The notes under the pieces were generated by a model. That model had not been told where the DNA came from and did no database searches. It saw only the letters and a list, made by a program, of their open reading frames with translations. The position numbers were made by a program, and so were the translations under genes. Shown piece after piece: positions 33,055 to 39,769 of a stretch of 64,000 bases of DNA. Positions within the stretch are counted from its first letter, which is position 1. Each line of letters opens with the position of its first letter. This DNA is from Streptomyces sp. KL109B (GTDB lineage: Bacteria; Actinomycetota; Actinomycetes; Streptomycetales; Streptomycetaceae), in the NCBI RefSeq assembly GCF_030766935.1, contig NZ_JASERL010000013.1, positions 220,346 through 284,345 on the forward strand, written 5' to 3'.

Positions 33055-33185
33055 TGCCGAGCCACCTCCACGTAGCACTCGTGAACCCTTACGCAGCACC
33101 CATGAACTCCTGCGCAGCGCCTATGAACTTCTACGCAGCACCCATGAACTTCTACGCAGCACCCATGAAGGAGCACCACCCGTGA
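33054..33185 (+). CDS. 43-residue heptad-repeat peptide (new small ORF)
   Basis: This ORF is too short for ordinary gene callers. ATG 33054 shares its A with the TGA of the kleisin-like gene (TGATG), and GGAGG lies exactly seven bases upstream. Its TGA (33183-33185) overlaps the GTG start of the next gene as GTGA. The product begins MPSHLHVALV and then repeats a seven-residue unit: NPYAAPM, NSCAAPM, NFYAAPM, NFYAAPM, ending KEHHP. It has no signal peptide or clear helix. Every repeat supplies an in-frame ATG. Either it is a real peptide made in step with the condensin subunits, or a translational relay that sets subunit ratio. I know of no family for it. Expression is inferred from the double overlap and ribosome site. 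Confidence 0.6.
   Translation: MPSHLHVALVNPYAAPMNSCAAPMNFYAAPMNFYAAPMKEHHP
33070..33174. repeat. Five 21-bp tandem repeats
   Basis: The word ACG(C/T)AGCAC (GCGCAGCGC in copy three) recurs at 33070, 33091, 33112, 33133 and 33154, an exact 21-bp period. The last two units are nearly identical. Being a multiple of three, the array keeps one reading frame open through all copies. Confidence 0.92.
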
Positions 33186-34075
33186 CCGAGTACGCCGAAG
33201 AGCACGCCGAATGGGGCGAGCCCGACGCTTCGGGCTCGGCCAGGGCCCAGGCGCCCGTCACCCCGGCCGACGCCGCCGACGCGGCCCGGCTCGTCTCCTT
33301 CGGTCTCCAGCCGAAGCTGCAGCCCTCCCGTGACCAGGAGTACGTCGAGCTGCTGCGCCGCTACCGCGAGGACCCGCCCTTCGCGCGGCTCGCCGACGCC
33401 GTCGCGACCGGACTCGGGCTCGTCGTCCTGGAGGTGTCCCCGCGCGCGGGGATGGCCGTGACCGCCGCCGAGGACTCCGTGTTCGCCGTCCGCATGGGCG
33501 ACTACGCGCGCAAGGCGGCCACCGACTCCACCGACCGGTTCCTGCACGGCCTCGCCCACCTCGCGGTCGCCGCGCTCGCCTTCCCGCGCCCCGAGGACCT
33601 CGCCGACGACGGCTACATCGGCCGCGTCAGTGTCAACGGCGTGGACGCCTTCGTCCGGCAGGCATGCCGGAAGCTGGAGGAGCGGGCCGAGGAGACCGGA
33701 GAGAACACCGACCCGGCGACCGAGGCCCCCGGACTCGAAGCGGCCTGGCGAATCTGGGCCCGCCGCAGCTCCACGGGAGCCACCAAGGACACGCGCCGCC
33801 TCGCCAGTTCGACGACCGGCATCGTCGGCAAGGCCGTCGCGTTTCTCACCGACTCCGGCTTCCTGCAGAGAACCGGCGACGACGGGGGCGGTACGTACCG
33901 CACCACCGCCCGCTACCAGCTCCAGGTCCGCGACATGGCCGGCACGGCCGCGATGGCCGAACTTCTGGAGCTGGGCGTCGTTCCCGTGACCGACGGGTCC
34001 GCGAGCCTCGTGCCGCCGATGGACGAGGACGCGACCGGGCTGGTCGCCGACGCGGGCCTGCCCTTCCACTCGTAG
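33182..34075 (+). CDS. Kite-like subunit of a condensin-type operon (MksE/JetB-like)
   Basis: This is a 297-residue protein. GTG 33182 has AAGGAG eight bases upstream, within the last 21-bp repeat, and overlaps the small ORF by GTGA. After an acidic, disordered head (about 1-35), an alpha/beta region follows (EYVELLRRYREDPPFARLADAVATGLGLVVLEVSP). A winged-helix-like C-terminal part (SSTTGIVGKAVAFLTDSGFLQRTGDDGGGTYRTTARYQLQV) ends in DMAGTAAMAELLELG. Tandem winged-helix kite proteins bind the kleisin and shape the SMC head complex. The identification comes from position between a kleisin-like and an SMC-like gene plus the winged-helix look; direct similarity to DUF4194 is not evident by eye. 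Confidence 0.7.
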   Translation: MTEYAEEHAEWGEPDASGSARAQAPVTPADAADAARLVSFGLQPKLQPSRDQEYVELLRRYREDPPFARLADAVATGLGLVVLEVSPRAGMAVTAAEDSVFAVRMGDYARKAATDSTDRFLHGLAHLAVAALAFPRPEDLADDGYIGRVSVNGVDAFVRQACRKLEERAEETGENTDPATEAPGLEAAWRIWARRSSTGATKDTRRLASSTTGIVGKAVAFLTDSGFLQRTGDDGGGTYRTTARYQLQVRDMAGTAAMAELLELGVVPVTDGSASLVPPMDEDATGLVADAGLPFHS

Positions 34076-34131
34076 CCGCCCCGCAGTCCCCACAACCGCC
34101 TCAACTTCCGTACCTACCACGAGAGTCCGCC

Positions 34132-37100
34132 ATGTACGAGCTGTCCCGGGTTCGCCTCTACTCCATTGGGCCCGCCGGTGCGCGCTACGCCGACACCGTG
34201 CTTGACCTGCGGGGCGTCGGCGAGCCCGTGCCCGATCCCGCGCCCACCCAGGCGGAGTTCTTCGAGGACGAGCCCGTCGGGCCGCCGCGCCGCCCCGCGC
34301 CGGCCGGCGTGCTCTTCCTGGAGAACGGCGGTGGCAAGTCGGTCCTGCTCAAGCTGATCTTCTCGGTGATGCTGCCCGGCCATCGGAACACCCTGGGCGG
34401 CGCCAGCTCCGGTGTGCTGCGCAAGTTCCTCCTCGCCGACGACTGCGGACACGTCGCCCTGGAGTGGCAGCACACGCTCACCGGCGAGTGCATCGTCGTC
34501 GGCAAGGTCAGCGAGTGGCGGGGGCGGCAGGTCTCCAACGATCCGCGGAAGTTCGCCGAGGCCTGGTACTCGTTCCGGCCGGGCCCCGGCATGAGCCTCG
34601 ACTCGCTGCCGGTCGCCGAGTCCAGCGCCGTACGACCCGCCACCGAGGGCGCCTCCGGCGCGCAGGGGCGGCGCCGCACCATGAAGGGCTTCCGAGACGC
34701 CATGACCGAGGCGGTCAAGGCGTACCCGCACCTGGAGGTGCACTGGGAGGAGATCCACGACCGCTGGAACGAGCACCTCGGTGACCTGGGCCTCGACCCC
34801 GAACTCTTCCGCTACCAGCGGGAGATGAACGCCGACGAGGGCGAGGCCGCAGGTCTCTTCGCCGTCAAGAAGGACTCCGACTTCACCGACCTGCTGCTGC
34901 GCGCCGTGACCGACACCCGGGACACGGACGGGCTCGCCGACCTGGTCAGCGGGTTCGGGAACAAGCTGGGGCGGCGCGCCGAACTGATCGCCGAGCGCGA
35001 CTTCACGGCGGGCTCCGTCGACCTGCTCACCCGCATCGTCGAAGCCGCCGACACGCGGGCACGCGCGCGTGACGTGCACACCGCCGCCGAGCGCCGCACC
35101 CGCACGCTCGCCCGCCGCCTGTCCGCCCGCGCCGCCGTCGAGCGCGGCCGCGCGGGGGACCTCGCGCAGCAGGTCACCTCCGCCGCGCACACCGTCACCG
35201 AGGCCGAGTCGGCGCGCGAGCGCAGCTCCCTGATCGCCGCCGAACTCGCCTACCGCCACGCCTCCCTGGCGCTCGCGGGCGCCGAGAAGGCCGCCGCCGC
35301 GCAGAAGCGCGAACTGGCCGACGCGCGCAACCTGTACTCCGCCTGGCAGGCCGCCGAGGCCGTGCTTCGCCATCGCGCCGCCGCGGACCGCTCCGCGCGC
35401 GTGGCCGTCGCCATCCGCGAGGCCGAACGGGACGCCGCCCCCGCGCTCGCGGCCCGCGCCAAGGCCGCCTCCGAACTCGTACGCGCCCTGCACGGCGCCG
35501 CCGAACAGGCCGAGACGCACGCCAACGAGGAGGAGGAGCGCTCCGCCGTCCTCCAGGAGACCGGCGAGCGGGCGCACCACGACGCGACCGTCGCCGCCAC
35601 CGAGGCCCAGCGCGCCCGCAGTGAACTCGGACACCTGCGCCAGCGGTTGACCGAGGTAGAGCAGGAGACCGACGAGGCCGTCCGCGCCGGATGGATCGAC
35701 GACAGCGCGCCCGACGCCGACCCGGCCCGCGCCGCGCTCGCCGCGGCCGACGCGGAGAAGACCACCGTCGCCGCGTGGGACACCGCGCGCGAGGCCGCGC
35801 GCCGGGCCACCGAGCACGCGCGCGAGGCCGGTGCCACCGAGGCCCGCGCCGAACTGACTGCGGCCCGCGCCGCCGACGCGGCGAGCGCCGCGGAGCAGGC
35901 CCACCGGGCGGAGGAGCGGGCGGCGGCGTCCCTCGCGGGGGAGGAGCGCGTCGCCGAACTGCTTGGCGTGGGTGGGCAGTCCGGCGATTCCATGGCCGGT
36001 GGGTCCAGTGGGTCCAGTGGGTCCAGTGGGTCCGGTGGGGCCGGCGAGCCCGGTGAGTCCGGTGAGTCCGGTGGGTCCGAGGGAGACGCGCGGGACGCGT
36101 CCGCCGCCGACGGGGGCCGTGCCACCGGGTCCGCCGAGGCCGCCCTCACCGCCGCAGACCTCGACCGCTCCGCAGACGACCTCAAGACGCTGCTCGACGA
36201 CTCCGTGACCGCCGCGGAGCGGCAGCTGTTCGAACTCCGTACGGCCGCCGCCGACGACTCCCGGATTCTCGGCGCCCTCGGTGACGGCGGCCTGCTGCCT
36301 CCCGGCCCCGACGTCCTGGCCACCGTCGAGTTCCTCGGCGAGCACGGCATCCCGGCCCTCCCCGGCTGGCGCTACCTCGCCCAGTCCGTCGACCCGGCCG
36401 ACCACGCGCGCGTGCTCGCGGCCCGGCCCGAACTGGTCGACGGCGTCGTCATCACCGACGACGCCGCCCACGAGCGCGCGCGGGAGGCCCTCGCCGAAGC
36501 TGCCCTGCTGCCGCGCTCCGCCGTCGCCGTCGGCACCGCTGCCGCCCTGCTCGCCCCGCCCCCGGCCGAGAACGCGTCCGACGCGAACGTCTTCCTCGTA
36601 CCGCCGAACCCGGCGATGCACGACGAGCACGCCGCCGACGAGGAGCGGCAGGCGCTGCGCGAGCGCGCGGCCCGCCGCGACGAGGACATCCGGGCGCTCG
36701 CCGGGCGCCTCGCCAAGGACCGCGAACTGGCCGCCCGCCTGACCTCCTGGCGCTCCGGCTGCCCCGCGGGCCACCTTGCCGAACTCGCCACCACCGCCCA
36801 CGAAGCCCGTACGTTCGCCGAGGAGGCCGAGGCCGAGCTCGCCGAGGCCCGCACGGTGCGCGCCGAGGCCGACGAGGCCGCCGCGGAGGCCACCCGGGTG
36901 CGCGACGACCGGCAGGAGGCGGCGCAGAAGGCCCGTCGCGCCGCCGACGCGCTCGCCGGGCTCGCGTTCCGGCTGCGCGAGCGCGCCGGCTGGCAGGCCA
37001 AGGTCCGCGAACTCGCGGACGAGGCCGTCGAGTCGGAGGCCCGCGCCCAGACCTGTCTGGAGCACGCGCGCTCCGCCGACGAGGACCGGCGCGCCGCCCA

Positions 37101-38847
37101 GCGCTCCGCCGACGACGCCCGCCGCACCGCCCGCACGCTGCGCGCCGAGCGCGCCGAGATCGCCGGCGCCCCCGACGACGTACCCGAAGGGGAGGCCCCC
37201 AAGGCCTCACTGCCCGCCCTGCGCGAGGCGTACCGCGCCGCGTCCCAGGTCTACGAAAAGGTGGGCGTCGGCGCCGACCTGAGGGCCGAGCAGGCCCGCG
37301 CCGAGTCCGACGAGTCCGCCGCGCTCGCCGAACTCGACCGGCTCAGCAACAAGGTCCGTACGCGCGCCGCCGCCCTCCTGGAAACCTCCGAAGGCGCCGA
37401 CGGCCCCTCCCGGCAGGCCGCCGCCGCCCGCGCCGAGGAACTCGTCCAGCTCCTGGAGAGCCGCGCCTCCACCGCCAGCGAGCAGCTCGGCCGACTGCGC
37501 GGCGAGGCCGAGCGGCACGCGCCCGAGGACGGCGACGCGCACACCGAACTGCCCGAGGACCTCGTCCCCTCCGACACCGAGCACGCGCAGACCCTGCTGC
37601 GCACCGCCACCACCGAACTCGCCGCCCGCACCGAGGCGTTGAGCACCGCCCGCGCCGCCCACACCGAACTCCTCGACGCCCACCGGGCCGCCGAGGACGG
37701 GGCCGGCGGCTTCGACGAGACCGCGGCGCTCCTGCGCGACCTGCTGCGCGACCACGCGGACCCGGCCGAGGACGAGGAGGAGCCCGAGCCCTACCCCGGC
37801 GCCCTGGAGGAGGCCCGCCAGACGGCGGCCGAGACCCGGCGCTCGCTGCGCGGCTGCGCCGCCGACCTGTCCGCCGCCGAGGCCGCCGTCCGCGAGGCCA
37901 GCGACATCCTCGTACGGCACGCGAACTCGACGCGCTACGAGCAGGTACGCACCCCCGCCCGCCAGCAGATCCGCGAGCTGCCCGCGTCCGCCCTGCCCGA
38001 GCACGCGCAGAAGTGGGCCGACGCGTTCGCGCCCCGACTGCGCGTCCTCACCGACGAGTTGGCCCAGCTGGAGCGCAACCGCGACTCGATCGTGGACCGG
38101 CTGCGCGGCCTCGTGGAGTCCTCGCTCGCCACGCTCCGCTCCGCCCAGCGCCTGTCCCGGCTGCCCGAGGGGCTCGGCGAGTGGTCCGGGCAGGAGTTCC
38201 TCCGGATCCGCTTCGAGGAGCCCGATCAGGCCACGCTCATCGAGCGGCTCGGCGAGGTCGTCGACGAGGCGACCCGCGCGGCCGTGAAGAAGAACTCCGA
38301 CCTGCGCCGCGACGGCATGTCCCTGCTGCTGCGCGGCGTCAGCGCGGCACTTCAGCCCAAGGGCGTCGCCGTCGAGATCCTCAAGCCGGACGCGGTGCTG
38401 CGCGCCGAGCGCGTCCCCGTCGGGCAGATGGGCGACGTGTTCTCCGGCGGCCAGCTGCTCACCGCGGCCATCGCCCTGTACTGCACGATGGCGGCGCTGC
38501 GCTCCAACGACCGGGGCCGCGACAAGCACCGGCATGCGGGCACGCTGTTCCTCGACAACCCGATCGGCCGCGCCAACGCCACGTACCTGCTGGAACTGCA
38601 GCGCGCGGTGTCCGACGCGCTGGGTGTCCAACTCCTCTACACCACCGGCCTGTTCGACACGACGGCGCTCGCCGAGTTCCCCCTCGTGATCCGGATGCGC
38701 AATGACGCGGACCTGCGCGCGGGCCTGAAGTACATCAGCGTCGAGGAGCACCTGCGCCCCGGCCTGCCGCAGCAGGACCCCGAGGGCGAGACGGTGCACG
38801 GCGAGATCACCGCGACGAGGATGTACAAGCGGCCCGTCGACGGCTGA
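34132..38847 (+). CDS. Giant SMC-like ATPase (MksB/JetC-like)
   Basis: This is a 1571-residue protein. ATG 34132 follows GAGAG; the open frame upstream is a shadow of the previous gene. The N-terminal head starts YELSRVRLYSIGPAGARY, with Walker A LFLENGGGKSVLLKL near 61-75. The C-terminal head has the ABC signature DVFSGGQLLTAAIAL near 1437 and Walker B TLFLDNPIGRANATYL near 1471. In between are two Ala/Glu/Arg-rich coiled-coil arms (about 290-610 and 830-1300). A mid-region of about 690-810 could be the hinge, preceded by a Gly/Ser-rich linker near 620-665. It would hold DNA loops using ATP as an MksB/JetC-type condensin. Head motifs are clear; membership in a known Wadjet class is not. It is longer than the usual JetC (about 1100-1200). 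Confidence 0.85.
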   Translation: MYELSRVRLYSIGPAGARYADTVLDLRGVGEPVPDPAPTQAEFFEDEPVGPPRRPAPAGVLFLENGGGKSVLLKLIFSVMLPGHRNTLGGASSGVLRKFLLADDCGHVALEWQHTLTGECIVVGKVSEWRGRQVSNDPRKFAEAWYSFRPGPGMSLDSLPVAESSAVRPATEGASGAQGRRRTMKGFRDAMTEAVKAYPHLEVHWEEIHDRWNEHLGDLGLDPELFRYQREMNADEGEAAGLFAVKKDSDFTDLLLRAVTDTRDTDGLADLVSGFGNKLGRRAELIAERDFTAGSVDLLTRIVEAADTRARARDVHTAAERRTRTLARRLSARAAVERGRAGDLAQQVTSAAHTVTEAESARERSSLIAAELAYRHASLALAGAEKAAAAQKRELADARNLYSAWQAAEAVLRHRAAADRSARVAVAIREAERDAAPALAARAKAASELVRALHGAAEQAETHANEEEERSAVLQETGERAHHDATVAATEAQRARSELGHLRQRLTEVEQETDEAVRAGWIDDSAPDADPARAALAAADAEKTTVAAWDTAREAARRATEHAREAGATEARAELTAARAADAASAAEQAHRAEERAAASLAGEERVAELLGVGGQSGDSMAGGSSGSSGSSGSGGAGEPGESGESGGSEGDARDASAADGGRATGSAEAALTAADLDRSADDLKTLLDDSVTAAERQLFELRTAAADDSRILGALGDGGLLPPGPDVLATVEFLGEHGIPALPGWRYLAQSVDPADHARVLAARPELVDGVVITDDAAHERAREALAEAALLPRSAVAVGTAAALLAPPPAENASDANVFLVPPNPAMHDEHAADEERQALRERAARRDEDIRALAGRLAKDRELAARLTSWRSGCPAGHLAELATTAHEARTFAEEAEAELAEARTVRAEADEAAAEATRVRDDRQEAAQKARRAADALAGLAFRLRERAGWQAKVRELADEAVESEARAQTCLEHARSADEDRRAAQRSADDARRTARTLRAERAEIAGAPDDVPEGEAPKASLPALREAYRAASQVYEKVGVGADLRAEQARAESDESAALAELDRLSNKVRTRAAALLETSEGADGPSRQAAAARAEELVQLLESRASTASEQLGRLRGEAERHAPEDGDAHTELPEDLVPSDTEHAQTLLRTATTELAARTEALSTARAAHTELLDAHRAAEDGAGGFDETAALLRDLLRDHADPAEDEEEPEPYPGALEEARQTAAETRRSLRGCAADLSAAEAAVREASDILVRHANSTRYEQVRTPARQQIRELPASALPEHAQKWADAFAPRLRVLTDELAQLERNRDSIVDRLRGLVESSLATLRSAQRLSRLPEGLGEWSGQEFLRIRFEEPDQATLIERLGEVVDEATRAAVKKNSDLRRDGMSLLLRGVSAALQPKGVAVEILKPDAVLRAERVPVGQMGDVFSGGQLLTAAIALYCTMAALRSNDRGRDKHRHAGTLFLDNPIGRANATYLLELQRAVSDALGVQLLYTTGLFDTTALAEFPLVIRMRNDADLRAGLKYISVEEHLRPGLPQQDPEGETVHGEITATRMYKRPVDG
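35992..36085. repeat. In-frame 9-bp repeats coding a Gly/Ser linker
   Basis: GGGTCCAGT and variants repeat about ten times, encoding GGSSGSSGSSGSGG and then GEPGESGESGG inside the SMC-like protein. This is a flexible linker in the middle of a coiled-coil arm, which is unusual for an SMC protein. Confidence 0.85.
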
Positions 38848-38899
38848 CGCGGAACGCCCGACGGCTCACGCCTTACGGCGGGCCGCGCGGCGGGGCGGC

Positions 38900-39313
38900 T
38901 CAGCTGTGCGTGAGCTGCCTGGTCCCGCCGCGCCCGCGTATGTTGACCGAGTCCGGCCGTGCGACGCCACGGCGCTTGGCCGTGCGGCGGGCCTGGCGGC
39001 GCTCCCTGCGCAACTGCCGGGCCGTGCTGGCCGGGACCGAGACGACGCCGGCCCGCTGGTTCCACACCTGGCGCGTCACCCAGACGTCCAGGACGCCCCA
39101 CGTCGCCACGACCGTGCTGCCCACGCTGCTCAGCACCATGGGGAACGCCAGCCAGGAGTCGGCCAGCGTGCACAGCACGGCGATCATGGCTTGGACCAGG
39201 GTGAGCGCGACTATCAGGACGGCCCGCACCGCGGCCGTCCGTACCGGATCGGGCATCCGGCGCCGACTCGCCGGCTCCTCGACCCACAGTCCATTCCGCT
39301 CCGCCGTGCCCAT
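38900..39313 (-). CDS. Small 2-TM membrane protein, basic tail
   Basis: This is a 137-residue protein. ATG 39313 (MGTAERNGLWVEEPASRRRMPD) has GGGGAG ten bases upstream; GTG 39319 is an alternative. Two hydrophobic helices follow: VRAVLIVALTLVQAMIAVLCTLADSWL and FPMVLSSVGSTVVATWGVLDVW. A long Arg-rich cytoplasmic tail ends the protein (TARQLRRERRQARRTAKRRG). There is no similarity to JetD/MksG, although it occupies the position where that gene would be expected; it is also on the opposite strand. Function is unknown. It faces the condensin-like operon tail to tail with a 52-bp gap. Confidence 0.72.
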   Translation of the reverse strand: MGTAERNGLWVEEPASRRRMPDPVRTAAVRAVLIVALTLVQAMIAVLCTLADSWLAFPMVLSSVGSTVVATWGVLDVWVTRQVWNQRAGVVSVPASTARQLRRERRQARRTAKRRGVARPDSVNIRGRGGTRQLTHS

Positions 39314-39769
39314 CGCCACGTCACTCCCCACCGCTCCCGGGTCTTCGACGACCCTCAAGCCGATGCCCCCGCACCGACACTGCACAGTGACTGCCCGAAT
39401 TGCCGTGCTTTATTGCCGTGCTCTCGCGATTGCCGCGCTCTCGTGATGCCCTATGTGATGAAGACGAACGGTGGGCCGTGAAGATTCCCGTTCCGGCGAA
39501 CTCGACCGAACGCGACCGGTCCAAACGGAAGGTACGCCCAGTTCCGGCCAACACCTCAGGCAGACAGGCCGATTGTTGCCGCCGCCGGAGCCGCTCCCCA
39601 GCGGATGGAATCTCCCGCAATGCCGGACAACTCGTGATGTCTGCACCGCAGTTCGCCTGAACAGCATCCGGACAGGTCTTCGAGTTGTTCCTGTCTCAGT
39701 AGTAGGCTCGCGCCGTTTGTTGACGCACGTGTGTGCCCCTGAAGACAGGGGGCCGATCTGGGGGAGGCC
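39314..39769. other. Intergenic region before the conservon
   Basis: These 456 bp separate the membrane protein start from the divergent cvnA-like gene. No convincing protein frame was seen; the frames that cross it are shadows of cvnA. TTCGAG (39679-39684) and TAGGCT (39703-39708) at 18-bp spacing form a weak promoter candidate about 60 bp before cvnA. Confidence 0.5.

Noticed and set aside
33070..33174. CRISPR-like array in the kleisin-kite gap
   Set aside because: The units are contiguous 21-bp tandem copies with no spacers, and no cas genes are present.
33664..34131. N-terminal extension of the SMC-like ATPase
   Set aside because: The extension overlaps the kite-like gene in a different frame and is Arg-rich shadow. 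YELSRVRLYSIG at ATG 34132 is the natural start.
38900..39313. Possible JetD/MksG partner downstream of the SMC gene
   Set aside because: It is only 137 residues with two membrane helices and a basic tail, on the opposite strand, with no toprim or DUF3322/DUF2220 features.
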